Position numbers and translations under genes: made by a program
Notes under the pieces: model-generated
The model's database searches: none
What the model was told of the DNA's origin: nothing
What the model saw: the letters and a program-made list of their open reading frames with translations, nothing else
Assembly: GCF_000213055.1 (NCBI RefSeq)
Contig: NZ_CM001165.1
Span: forward strand, 682,001-746,000
Origin: Streptomyces sp. Tu6071
GTDB taxonomy: Bacteria > Actinomycetota > Actinomycetes > Streptomycetales > Streptomycetaceae
Reading direction: 5' to 3'
Length of the DNA: 64,000 nucleotides
Shown: positions 52,596 to 60,641 of the stretch, in pieces
Position numbering within the stretch: the first letter of the stretch is position 1
Layout of the letters: the number at the start of each line of letters is the position of its first letter

Positions 52596-52725
52596 CCCCG
52601 CGTGTCGCGCGGGCGCCGGACGTCGTGGCGCGGGCGTCGTGGCGCGGGCGCCGGGCGTCGCGTCTCCCCATGTCGCGCGGGCGCCGGGTGTCGTGCCGCG
52701 CCCGCCCGGTGCCGCGCACCCACCC
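52596..52725. repeat. Degenerate GC-rich direct repeats between convergent genes
   Basis: GTCGCGCGGGCGCCGG, GTCGTGGCGCGGGCG and GTCGTGGCGCGGGCGCCGGG recur five or six times with variable spacing. They occupy most of the intergenic gap between the GH95 gene and the MpaB-like gene and look like replication-slippage products. Confidence 0.75.
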
Positions 52726-52750
52726 CGCGCCACGCCCCCGCCAGGTGCCG

Positions 52751-53605
52751 TCAGCCGCCGAGCGCCCAGCGGATCGCGTGCGTCACGCCGCGACCCGCCG
52801 CCCGCGACACCACCGCCCCGGGCGCGCTCAGCGGGCGCAGGCCGAGGCGGGCGCGGGCCCACGGCGGCAGCGTCTCGATCGCGCCGAGGACGAGCCCCGC
52901 GTACGGCAGCCGGGCGGGGGCGGGCAGCGGGGGCTCGCGCAGCAGGTAGCGGGCGACGTCGAGCGCTTCGGGGGTACGGCGCAGGGCGGGGCGGTAGGCG
53001 TCGAGGCAGCGGTCGAGCGCGGCCCGGTCGTGGGGCACCTCCGTCGCGCCGAGCGCCTCGGCGACCCGGGCCGCGTCCGCGACGTAGCCGTCCGCGCCGG
53101 CCGCGTCGAGCGGGTGCGCGCCGTACCGCTCGTGCGCGCCGAGGAAGCAGCTCACCTCGGCGACGTGCACCCAGCGCAGCAGCTCCGGGTCGGCCGCGTG
53201 GTAGGGGCGGCCGTCCGGTGCCGTGCCGCGCACGCCCTCGTGGACCTCCCGTACCCGCGTGACGGCGCACTCGGCGTCGTCGGCGGTGGCGAACGTCGTG
53301 GTGGCGAGGAAGGTGCTCGTGCGCTGCAAGCGGCCCCAGGGGTCGCCCCGGTAGCCCGAGTGCGCCGCGACCGCCGCCATCGCGAGGGGGTGGAGCGACT
53401 GGAGCAGGAGGGCGGCGAGGCCGCCGACGAACATCGAGGCGTCGCCGTGCACGACGCGGATCGGCCGTCCGGGCCCGAACCAGCGCGGCCCCGGCGTCTC
53501 GTGGATACGGGCCCGCACGGCGCGCGCCGAGGGCCCGGCCACGCGCGCGAAGAGCGCTTCGTGCGCGCGCTCGCGCAGCGCCTCCAGGACCGTGTGCTCC
53601 GCCAT
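52751..53605 (-). CDS. MpaB-like oxygenase (DUF2236)
   Basis: A 284-residue protein of the MpaB/latex-clearing-protein-like family (DUF2236). Typical stretches are VVHGDASMFVGGLAALLLQSLHPLAMAAVAAHSGYRGDPWGRL near residues 52-95, then TTTFATADDAECAVTRVREVHEGVRG, and LLRWVHVAEVSCFLGAHERYG, with conserved His and Glu residues that could bind haem or metal. There is no clear signal peptide or membrane span. It is monocistronic, with a good but GC-rich start region. Family members include oxygenases such as the fungal mycophenolic-acid MpaB, but the actinomycete versions are mostly uncharacterised. Confidence 0.88.
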   Translation of the reverse strand: MAEHTVLEALRERAHEALFARVAGPSARAVRARIHETPGPRWFGPGRPIRVVHGDASMFVGGLAALLLQSLHPLAMAAVAAHSGYRGDPWGRLQRTSTFLATTTFATADDAECAVTRVREVHEGVRGTAPDGRPYHAADPELLRWVHVAEVSCFLGAHERYGAHPLDAAGADGYVADAARVAEALGATEVPHDRAALDRCLDAYRPALRRTPEALDVARYLLREPPLPAPARLPYAGLVLGAIETLPPWARARLGLRPLSAPGAVVSRAAGRGVTHAIRWALGG

Positions 53606-53705
53606 CCGCCGTCTCCCTCGTCGCCGTGCCCCGCGGGGCTCACCTGCCCCGGCACCCGGCCGCGCGAACCGGCCGCGCGGTACGTACCCCCGGAAGAGGG
53701 ACGTA

Positions 53706-53739
53706 CGGCGGGCGCCCCCGTCAGGTGGGGCGCCCGCCG
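53706..53739. terminator. Orphan 13-bp stem terminator
   Basis: CGGCGGGCGCCCC (53706-53718) pairs with GGGGCGCCCGCCG (53727-53739) around an 8-base loop. It lies 31 bp downstream of the permease remnant on the minus strand and was probably the terminator of the lost sugar-transport operon. Confidence 0.75.
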
Positions 53740-53770
53740 GGCGAGGGGGCGGCGCGTACTCAGCGGCGGG

Positions 53771-53880
53771 TCACTGCTTGACCGCGCCCGCGTGGGCGCC
53801 GCGCACGAAGTGGCGTTGGAAGACGAAGAAGAGGACGGCGACGGGCACGGTGGCGAGGAGCGCGGCCGTGCGCTTGAGCG
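53771..53880 (-). pseudogene. C-terminal remnant of a sugar ABC transporter permease
   Basis: The last 35 or so codons before the stop at 53771 read as the end of a MalG-type (binding-protein-dependent) sugar permease: ALLATVPVAVLFFVFQRHFV then RGAHAGAVKQ, the family's near-invariant last helix and tail. Upstream of about 53880 the frame turns into unrelated, non-hydrophobic sequence (a 73-codon open frame starting at 53992), so five helices and the EAA loop are missing. It is a dead end-piece, left with its terminator. Confidence 0.8.
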
Positions 53881-54065
53881 GGTACGGGGGCCCGCGGGGC
53901 GGGAGCGAGGGGTCGTTCCCGCCCCGGGGCGCGACCGGCAAGCCATCCCGCGACTGGTCCGGACTCACACCGACGCGCTTATTGACGTGCACACGCCTTC
54001 AACCCTTGAATCCTGATGCGGGGCTCCGCACCCCCAACTCGCCCCGCACAGGAGGTACTTCCCCC

Positions 54066-55313
54066 ATGACCCCCACCCGTACGGCCGCGTTCCCGAGACG
54101 TCTCCTGGTCGGTCTGCTCGCGCTGTTCGCCGTGGTCCTCGGCTTCCAGACCCTCCCGGCCCCCGACGCCCGCGCCGCCGAGCCCTTCAAGGTGCTCGCG
54201 TTCTACGACGGCACCTACGACGCCGCGCACATCGACTTCGTCCACGAGGCGAACGCCTGGTTCCCGCAGCAGGGCGCGGCGAACGGCTTCACCTACACCT
54301 CGACCTCCGACTGGGGGCAGCTCAACACGGCCAACCTGGCGAAGTACCAGGTGGTGATCTTCCTCGACAACTACCCCCACACCGCCTCGCAGCAGGCCGC
54401 GTTCAAGACTTTCATGGACAACGGCGGCGGCTGGATGGGCTTCCACGTCTCGGCGTTCACCACGGACCCGGGCGACTGGCCCTGGTACCACAACACCTTC
54501 CTCGGCACCGGGGCCTTCCGCGGCAACACCTGGGGACCGACCCAGGAGACACTGCGCATCGAGGACGCGGGGCACGCGGCCACCGCCGGTCTCCCCGCGA
54601 CGATCACCTCGTCGGTGAGCGAGTGGTACAGCTGGCAGAACGACCTGCGGCAGAACCCGGCGATCGACATCCTCGCCGCGATGGACCCGTCCACGTTCCC
54701 GATCGGCACGGACCCCAACCAGACCTGGTACAGCGGGTATTACCCGATCTCGTGGACCAACCGCGACTACCGCATGATCTACAACAACTTCGGCCACAAC
54801 GCGATGAACTACAGCACCAACACCCGCCTCTCCTCGACCTTCGCGAGCGCGCGGCAGAACACGTTCCTGCTCCAGGGCCTGCGGTGGCTCGGCGGCGCCC
54901 CGGGGCCCTCGAACCCGCCGGGCGGCGGCGCCTCGGGCGCGATCGTCGGCAACGGCGGCAAGTGCGTCGACGTCGCGGGCGCGTCGAGCGCCAACGGCGC
55001 GGCCGTGCAGCTCTACGACTGCAACGGCACCGGCGCCCAGACGTGGCAGGTGGCCGCTGACGGCTCGCTCCGCGCCCTCGGCAAGTGCCTCGACGTGACC
55101 GCCGCCGGAACCGCCAACGGCACGACCGTCCAGCTCTACGACTGCAACGGCACGGGCTCGCAGACCTGGCGCACCGGCGCCAACGGCTCCCTGGTCAACC
55201 CGCAGTCGGGCAAGTGCCTCGACGCCACGAACAAGAGCACGGCCAACGGCACCCGCCTCCAACTGTGGACCTGCTCGGGCGCGACGAACCAGCGGTGGAC
55301 GCTGCCGGGCTGA
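54066..55313 (+). CDS. Secreted ThuA-like protein with ricin-type lectin domain
   Basis: A 415-residue precursor starting at ATG 54066 after AGGAGG. The signal peptide (FPRRLLVGLLALFAVVLGF) ends ARA|AEP near residue 37. Residues about 40-285 match the ThuA-like (trehalose-utilisation) class-I glutamine-amidotransferase-like fold: KVLAFYDGTYDAAHIDFVHEA, YQVVIFLDNYP, GGGWMGFHVSAFT, SEWYSWQNDL and NRDYRMIYNNFGHNAMNY. After a Gly/Pro linker, three beta-trefoil repeats with QTWQ, QTWR and QRWT (QxW motifs) form a ricin B lectin domain to the end. It probably acts on, or binds, polysaccharide outside the cell; the enzymatic activity of secreted ThuA proteins is not settled. Confidence 0.9.
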   Translation: MTPTRTAAFPRRLLVGLLALFAVVLGFQTLPAPDARAAEPFKVLAFYDGTYDAAHIDFVHEANAWFPQQGAANGFTYTSTSDWGQLNTANLAKYQVVIFLDNYPHTASQQAAFKTFMDNGGGWMGFHVSAFTTDPGDWPWYHNTFLGTGAFRGNTWGPTQETLRIEDAGHAATAGLPATITSSVSEWYSWQNDLRQNPAIDILAAMDPSTFPIGTDPNQTWYSGYYPISWTNRDYRMIYNNFGHNAMNYSTNTRLSSTFASARQNTFLLQGLRWLGGAPGPSNPPGGGASGAIVGNGGKCVDVAGASSANGAAVQLYDCNGTGAQTWQVAADGSLRALGKCLDVTAAGTANGTTVQLYDCNGTGSQTWRTGANGSLVNPQSGKCLDATNKSTANGTRLQLWTCSGATNQRWTLPG

Positions 55314-55349
55314 CCGGCTCCGCACCCCGCAGGCCCGAACAGCCGATGC

Positions 55350-55390
55350 ACCGGCGCCGGTTGCCGCGAACCGGCGCCGGTCGCGTTTGT
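55350..55390 (+). terminator. Intrinsic terminator with T-rich tail
   Basis: ACCGGCGCCGGTT (55350-55362) and AACCGGCGCCGGT (55369-55381) make a 13-bp stem with a 6-base loop. CGCGTTTGTTT follows, one of the few terminators here with a T-tract. It serves the ThuA-lectin gene. Confidence 0.88.
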
Positions 55391-55532
55391 TTCGGGAGTG
55401 CCGGTGTCAGGCGGGACGGTCGCGGTGGCCGCATGACCTCCTGGACGGTGTCCGGCGGACCGGCGACCTCACGGGCCACCGTGGGTCGTTCCGCGCCCCG
55501 CACTTCTCCTCTCGCCAGGCGCCGGACCGCGC

Positions 55533-55973
55533 CTACTTCGTGGCGGGGACCCTAGAACGCGAGGCGCGCTCGGGGGATTCCGCCGGGGCGGCGTGCTCGG
55601 TGTCGTAGACGAGGTGCGCGTGCGCGATGTCCACGGCGTGCCGTTCGGCCCAGCTCACGAGGGAGAGCAGCGTCTCGTACAGTTCCAGCGCCATCGGCGT
55701 GCACGCGTACTCGACGCGGGGCGGCACGGTCGGGTGGACGGTGCGCACGAGCAGGCCCTCGCGCTCCAGCTTGCGCAGATTGAGGGTGAGCATACGGCGG
55801 CTGACCCCCTCGACCTGACGCTCCAACTCCGTGAAACGCACGGGGCCCTTGGCGGCGGCGACGAGGATGCCGACGGCCCACTTCCCGGCGACGCGGTCGA
55901 GGACCTCGGCCACCGGGCACGCGGGGTTCACCGTCTCGGCCTGGTCCGTCACATCCGTGTGCCCCTGGGACAT
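55533..55973 (-). CDS. HxlR-family transcriptional regulator
   Basis: A 146-residue winged-helix regulator starting at ATG 55973 after GGAGG. The HxlR signature is complete: NPACPVAEVLDRVAGKWAVG at residues 16-35 with a conserved Cys19 that can sense redox or electrophiles, RFTELERQVEGVSRRMLTLNLRKLEREGLLVRT, then PPRVEYACTPMALELYETL. It is divergent from the DHA2 efflux pump starting at 56054. An inverted repeat lies between the two genes, so it probably controls both. Confidence 0.93.
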   Translation of the reverse strand: MSQGHTDVTDQAETVNPACPVAEVLDRVAGKWAVGILVAAAKGPVRFTELERQVEGVSRRMLTLNLRKLEREGLLVRTVHPTVPPRVEYACTPMALELYETLLSLVSWAERHAVDIAHAHLVYDTEHAAPAESPERASRSRVPATK

Positions 55974-56002
55974 AAAAGTGCCTCCTTACGGCGGGCGCCA
56001 TG

Positions 56003-56026
56003 GTTACACATGATGGCTCCCGTAAC
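56003..56026. promoter_or_regulatory. Candidate HxlR operator
   Basis: GTTAC (56003-56007) and GTAAC (56022-56026) form an inverted repeat with 14 bases between the arms, centred in the 80-bp gap between the HxlR gene and the divergent efflux pump. HxlR/MarR-type operators with short AT-containing arms are common. Confidence 0.5.
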
Positions 56027-56053
56027 AAACACGCACCCATGAAAGGGAGTTCT

Positions 56054-57574
56054 GTGTTTTCTGCAGCCGCGTCCCCGGAGGCGGGCGCCATGTCACGTCG
56101 GCTGGTACTGGCCGTGCTGTGCGTCGGGCAACTGATGGTGATACTCGACGGCACCATCGTGAACGTGGCCCTGCCCGCGATACAGGAGAACCTGGCCATG
56201 TCGGCCCCGGCCCTGGCCTGGGTGGTCAACGCGTACCTCATCCCCTTCGCCGGGCTGCTGCTCCTCTCGGGGCGCCTCGGCGATCTCTTCGGCCGCCGCC
56301 GGGTGTTCCTCGCGGGGCTCGCCCTGTTCACCCTCGCCTCCCTGCTGTGCGGCCTCGCGCCGAACGCGGGGACGCTCCTCGCCTTCCGGTTCCTCCAGGG
56401 GGTGGGCGGCGCGGTCGCCTCCTCCGTGACCCTCGCGATGGTCGTCACGCTCTACTCCGGGCCGAAGGAGCGGGCGAAGGCGCTCGGCGTCTACAGCTTC
56501 GTGCAATCGGCGGGCGGCACACTGGGGCTGCTGCTGGGCGGAGCACTCACCCAACTCGTCGGCTGGCACTGGATCTTCATCGTCAACGTGCCGATCGGTC
56601 TCGTGGTGCTCCTGCTGGCACGGCGCGAGCTGGGCATCGAGGAGACGACGCGCACGGGGCGCAGCCTGGACGCGCCGGGCGCGATCCTCGTGACGGCCGC
56701 GCTGATGACCGCCGTCTACGCGATCGTGGAGAGCGGCGATCACGGCTTCGGCTCCTCGCGCACCCTCGGCTGCGGGCTCGGCGCCCTCGTCCTGCTCGCG
56801 GCGTTCCTCGTCCGGCAGGCCCGTGGCACCGATCCGCTCCTGCCGCCCCGCATGTTCCGCTTCCGCAATGTGTCGGGGGCCCTGGGCACGCATCTGCTCC
56901 TGATCTCGGGGATGTTCGGCTTCCAGTTCCTCGCGGTGCTGTACATGCAGCGCGTTCTCGGCTTCGACGAGATCCGCACGGGGCTGGGCGTCACGCCCGT
57001 CTCGCTGCTCATCGGGGCGATGTCGCTCTTCGTCGCGCCGCGCCTCATCGCCCGGATCGGCGCCCGCCGGATGCTCGCCGCGGCGCTCGTCCTCATCGCC
57101 GCCGGCCTCGCGCTGCTCGGCCAGGTCAGCGCGAACGGCGCGTACCTGACCGACGTCTTCCCCGCCACCGTTCCGCTCGGCGTGGGCTTCGGGCTCGCGA
57201 TGCCCTCGCTCGCCGGACTCGCGATGTCGGGGGCGACCCCGAGCGATGCGGGCCTCGCCTCCGGGATGTTCAACTCGGTCCAGCAGATCGGCGCGGCCCT
57301 CGGTCTCGCCGTCCTCTCCACCCTCGCCGCCTCCCACACGCGCACACTCCGCGCCGAGGGCACCACCGAGCCGACCGCACTCACCGAGGGCTACCAACTC
57401 GCGTTCCGGGTGGGCGCCGCCCTGGTCCTGACAGCCCTCGTGGTGGCAACGGCGGTACTGCGCGACCGCCCCGCGTCGGCAGAGGCGGTGGAGGCGGCGG
57501 CGGAGGCGGAGGCGGAGGCGGAGGCGGAGGCGCCATCTCGTACGGAGGCGGAGACGTGCACGACGCGGGGCTGA
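56054..57574 (+). CDS. DHA2-family MFS drug exporter
   Basis: A 506-residue, 14-helix exporter. GTG 56054 follows AAAGGGAG by 4 bases and is preferred; the frame is open from 56000. Helix 1 carries the DHA2 motif LMVILDGTIVNVALPAIQ. Motif A is GRLGDLFGRRRVF and motif C is SAGGTLGLLLGGALTQLVGW. The C-terminal tail is a Glu-Ala repeat (EAAAEAEAEAEAEAEA) encoded by a GCGGAG hexamer repeat. It is paired with the divergent HxlR regulator, a common drug- or electrophile-responsive arrangement. The substrate is not predictable. Confidence 0.92.
   Translation: MFSAAASPEAGAMSRRLVLAVLCVGQLMVILDGTIVNVALPAIQENLAMSAPALAWVVNAYLIPFAGLLLLSGRLGDLFGRRRVFLAGLALFTLASLLCGLAPNAGTLLAFRFLQGVGGAVASSVTLAMVVTLYSGPKERAKALGVYSFVQSAGGTLGLLLGGALTQLVGWHWIFIVNVPIGLVVLLLARRELGIEETTRTGRSLDAPGAILVTAALMTAVYAIVESGDHGFGSSRTLGCGLGALVLLAAFLVRQARGTDPLLPPRMFRFRNVSGALGTHLLLISGMFGFQFLAVLYMQRVLGFDEIRTGLGVTPVSLLIGAMSLFVAPRLIARIGARRMLAAALVLIAAGLALLGQVSANGAYLTDVFPATVPLGVGFGLAMPSLAGLAMSGATPSDAGLASGMFNSVQQIGAALGLAVLSTLAASHTRTLRAEGTTEPTALTEGYQLAFRVGAALVLTALVVATAVLRDRPASAEAVEAAAEAEAEAEAEAPSRTEAETCTTRG
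57484..57534 (+). repeat. GCGGAG hexanucleotide repeat in the pump gene
   Basis: About six near-perfect GCGGAG units encode alternating Ala-Glu at the C-terminal tail of the DHA2 exporter. Repeat number may vary between strains without breaking the frame. Confidence 0.85.
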
Positions 57575-57945
57575 CCGGCACGTCGCGGGGGCGACCCGGC
57601 ACCCCACGAGTGCCCGGGTTTCCCTCCGCCGCACGTGAACCCACCAAGGGATATCCCGCTCATGAGCACCCGGACCACTATTCCCCGGGGCGCGTGATCG
57701 CGAGGGAGATCCCTTCCCCAGCGGGCCGCGTGTGCGGCGACGGGAGCGCGTCGGCCGTGAGGTGGTGCGGGCCGCGACCGCTCCCGCACCACCCGCGACA
57801 CGCTCCACCGCCGCCCCTCACGCTCCGCCCCACTCCCGTCCAAGAAGGCGTCGGCACCCCTCACGAGGTCGCCCTCGCGCTCACGCGTAAAAGTTCGCGG
57901 CCGCTTCAACAAACCGGGTTCTCGGCTGGCAGACTTGCCAGTAGA
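57575..57945. other. Intergenic gap with no recognisable gene
   Basis: 371 bp between the convergent efflux-pump and methyltransferase genes. Open frames on the minus strand here overlap the pump gene's repeats and lack a ribosome binding site and family resemblance. A clear terminator hairpin was not found. Confidence 0.5.
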
Positions 57946-58764
57946 TCAGGGGCGTTGGGCGACCGCCCCGTAGCACGAGGCCTCCGGATCCGTGAGCGGT
58001 TCGTCCGCGGCGGAAGGGCGCCAGCGGGGGGTGGAGGTGACGCCGGGATCGAGCAGGTCCCAGCCGTCGAAGAAGCGCGTGAAGGTGGCGCGGTCGAGAG
58101 CGCGCGTCGGCGTTCCGGCCGACGTGTAGACCTGCGTGAGATGGGCGGTCTCCTGGGGCGCGAAGTCACCTGTGAGGTGGCTGATCACCAGGGCGCTGCC
58201 CCGGGGGAGCACCGCCTTGAAGGTCTCGCAGAGCTGATGGGCGCGGTCAGGGACGAAGTGCAGCAAGGCGTTCATGCTGAGCGCGACCGGCTGGGTGAAG
58301 TCGAGGGTCTCGGCGGCGGCCTTCAGCACGGCCTCGGGATCGCCGACGTCCGCCTGCGCGTAGGCGGTGCGCCCCTGCGATGAGCCCCGGAGCAGGGCTT
58401 CGGCGTGCAGCAGGACGATGGGGTCGTTGTCCGCGTAGACCACGCGCGCGCGGGGGTTCACCTCTTGGGCGACCTCGTGGAGGTTGGGCGAGGTGGGGAT
58501 GCCGGTGCCGATGTCGAGGAACTGCGTGTAACCGTGTTCGGCGAGGTAGCGGGTCGCCCGGCGCATGAATCCGCGGTTGGCGCGGGCGGCGGTCCGGGCG
58601 TACGGGAAGACGGCCAGCGCACGGCCCGCCGCCTCCCTGTCCGGAGGGAAATTCGTCGTCCCGCCGAGGAAGTAGTCGTACATCCGTGCCGAATGCGGCA
58701 CGTGAATGTCCAGGGTGACCTCTACGTCCAGCTCCGTGTCGGCATGGTTGGTGCCCTCAGCCAC
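57946..58764 (-). CDS. SAM-dependent methyltransferase (Methyltransf_19 / SAV2177-type)
   Basis: A 272-residue protein. The GTG start at 58764 follows GAGGGGGAG directly. It contains the diagnostic opening HVPHSARMYDYFLGGTTNFPPDREAA, the SAM-binding FLDIGTGIPTSPNLHEVAQ, VVYADNDPIVLLHAEALL, and MNALLHFVPD, all typical of the actinomycete S-adenosyl methyltransferase family PF04672. Streptomyces genomes carry many copies, and their substrates are largely unknown. It is transcribed away from the sigma-like gene pair across a 420-bp gap with several palindromes. Confidence 0.93.
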   Translation of the reverse strand: MAEGTNHADTELDVEVTLDIHVPHSARMYDYFLGGTTNFPPDREAAGRALAVFPYARTAARANRGFMRRATRYLAEHGYTQFLDIGTGIPTSPNLHEVAQEVNPRARVVYADNDPIVLLHAEALLRGSSQGRTAYAQADVGDPEAVLKAAAETLDFTQPVALSMNALLHFVPDRAHQLCETFKAVLPRGSALVISHLTGDFAPQETAHLTQVYTSAGTPTRALDRATFTRFFDGWDLLDPGVTSTPRWRPSAADEPLTDPEASCYGAVAQRP

Positions 58765-58928
58765 TTGCTCCCCCTCAGTCACCGGCCCGCGCGCCGCTGC
58801 GGCGGCGCGACGGGGCTGCGTCGGGGTGGCGCGTGCTGGCGAACCCTGGCGCAACCACCAGCACTATGCCCACACCGGCGGCCCGACATTCAACCCCCGG
58901 AAAAGTCACCGCATCATCACATCCCTCA

Positions 58929-59002
58929 TCGATCAGAAGTGATCGCTTTTCGCGCGAACAGGTTCGAACAAATCGATCACAGTTGTCCTCCGGTGTTCGA
59001 AC
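58929..59002. promoter_or_regulatory. Palindrome cluster in divergent intergenic region
   Basis: Within the 422-bp gap between the methyltransferase and the sigma-like gene, CGATCA-gaag-TGATCG (58929-58944) is an inverted repeat. Two copies of the palindrome GTTCGAAC (58962-58969 and 58995-59002) are spaced 33 bp, three helical turns. The local base composition is clearly less GC-rich. These look like regulator-binding sites; the rest of the gap shows nothing. Confidence 0.6.
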
Positions 59003-59186
59003 GCGGAGATTGGCTGATTACCTCTGCGGTACGTGAACGAAGGGGATGATTCTGCGCTCCAATATGCCTGTGGGGACGGCCAGTTCCCCGTTGGCCGCGG
59101 TGCCGGACGTTGCGGATTCCCGCCCCGCCCGCCGCCGCCTGTACCGGGTGGTGCCCTGCACGGGTGTCACCAGGAGAGGATGGGCT

Positions 59187-59729
59187 GTGAACGAGAGCGA
59201 CCGGATGGTGCGGGGTCTGCGCGTGACGTTCGACGCGTTCTGTGAAACGCACGAACGGGCCTGGAGCGGGTTCGCCCTCGCGCGGCTGCGCGAGGAGGGC
59301 ATGGCACGTGAGGTCGTGGCCCGGACCCGGGAACGGGTCCAGCTCCGATGGAGCTGGCTGATGCGGCAGGCGGTCCCGGCGCTCCACGCCTGGGGGTTCC
59401 TGAAGGAGGAGATCGTCGCGGCGCTGGCCGAACACCAGGTGAGCGCCGATACCACTCCGGCTCCCGACTGGGTGGAGAGCGTGCGCGGCGCCACCGTTCG
59501 CGCCCTCGACCTCGCGGAGAGCCACGGCAGCCACGAGGAGCTGTACGCCGCGATCCGGCGGCTGTCCGAGCGGCGCCATGATGTGATCGTCCTGCGGTAC
59601 GTCCTGAACCTGCCGGACGCGGACATCGCCGACTACCTGAACACCACCGAGACCACGGTGCGCTCCACCGCGAGTCAGGCCCTCAACCGGCTGGCCAGGA
59701 TTCTCGACGGCAGGCAGGGAGAAATGTGA
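59187..59729 (+). CDS. Sigma-factor-like protein (region 4 HTH)
   Basis: A 180-residue protein starting at GTG 59187 after AGGAGAGGA. The C-terminal ~55 residues form a sigma-70 region 4-type helix-turn-helix: IRRLSERRHDVIVLRYVLNL, then PDADIADYLNTTETTVRSTASQALNRLARIL. The N-terminal ~100 residues (TFDAFCETHERAWSGFALAR) begin like an ECF region 2 but soon diverge, with no clear -10-recognition motif. It may therefore be a divergent ECF sigma or a sigma-like regulator. Its stop overlaps the GTG of the next gene (GTGA), which suggests a functional pair. Confidence 0.8.
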   Translation: MNESDRMVRGLRVTFDAFCETHERAWSGFALARLREEGMAREVVARTRERVQLRWSWLMRQAVPALHAWGFLKEEIVAALAEHQVSADTTPAPDWVESVRGATVRALDLAESHGSHEELYAAIRRLSERRHDVIVLRYVLNLPDADIADYLNTTETTVRSTASQALNRLARILDGRQGEM

Positions 59730-60346
59730 CCAGCAGCCCCCGTCCCCTGCCCGAACAGGCATATCCGGGAGAGGGAAGAGAGATGGAGCGGCTCCTGTCG
59801 GCTCCGGTTCTCCTGCCTTCCGATCAGGAACAGGCCGCTCACGAGATGGACCTCGCGGCCGCGCTCGTCCTTGCGATGCCGACGGCCGCCGCTTCCCTCG
59901 ACCTGCTCGTCAACAACGGGGACATCCACCCCGAAGGCGCTCTCGTCTTCGGAGCGCTCCTCTACCTCGCCGACCACCGCGACGCCTGTCAGTTCTGGCT
60001 CCAGTTCGCCGCCGGCGCCGGAAGCTACACCGCGGCCTCGCTCCTCAGCCTGCTGCACCGCAGCCTGGCCGAGCTCCGCGATGCGGAGGTGTGGCGGCGG
60101 GCAGCCGAAGCCCTGGCCACCGGACGCGGGCAGGCACCCAGGATCGCGGACACCGCGGACAAGCTCCTGCCCGAGCACGTGCGCGCCGACATCATCAACC
60201 GCTGCCACGAAGGGCTCGACGTGCGCCTCCCCCCACGGCTGGCGGCGATCATCCACCAGCTTCCCGTCGACAGCGACGACCCCGAGTACGGCGAAGTGCC
60301 CCAGGTGAAGGCCGGCCTCACCCGGCGACTCGCCGCAGCCGGGTAG
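59726..60346 (+). CDS. Hypothetical protein coupled to the sigma-like gene
   Basis: A 206-residue acidic protein whose GTG overlaps the sigma-like gene's stop. The middle (HEMDLAAALVLAMPTAAASL, GALVFGALLYLADHRDACQF, WLQFAAGAGSYTAASLLSLL) is helical and moderately hydrophobic but does not look like true membrane spans; it resembles a helical-repeat (TPR-like) fold. Similar proteins follow sigma-like genes in other streptomycetes as I recall them. It could be an anti-sigma or partner protein; this is inference from the coupling only. Confidence 0.7.
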   Translation: MTSSPRPLPEQAYPGEGREMERLLSAPVLLPSDQEQAAHEMDLAAALVLAMPTAAASLDLLVNNGDIHPEGALVFGALLYLADHRDACQFWLQFAAGAGSYTAASLLSLLHRSLAELRDAEVWRRAAEALATGRGQAPRIADTADKLLPEHVRADIINRCHEGLDVRLPPRLAAIIHQLPVDSDDPEYGEVPQVKAGLTRRLAAAG

Positions 60347-60641
60347 CCCCCCGGGTACCCCGCGAGCCCGCGTGACGAGAGACACGCCGGGCGCGAAACG
60401 GGGATGTGCCGGCCGGGCCCTCCACGCCATGCCCCGTCCCGCGCGCGTTCCCGGTCGCCACGGACCGGACCCGTCAACGGGCGAATGCCCGCCGCCGCGT
60501 CCACACGGCGGACCGCCGCGTGAGCACACCCCGGTCGAGGGAACACCTGGACCCGCCTTCCCCACCCCGCACACGATCGGCGTCGGATCGACCGCAAGGC
60601 CACGCGGACAGACACGGAACGAGCTTGAGCGCCCTTCCGTT

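Noticed and set aside
53592..54065. A longer N-terminus for the ThuA-lectin protein, open from 53592
   Set aside because: The signal peptide and AGGAGG site fix the start at 54066; upstream sequence is the permease remnant and non-coding DNA.
57391..57912. A 173-residue minus-strand frame between the efflux pump and the methyltransferase
   Set aside because: It overlaps the end of the pump gene antisense to its repeats; no ribosome binding site and no known features.
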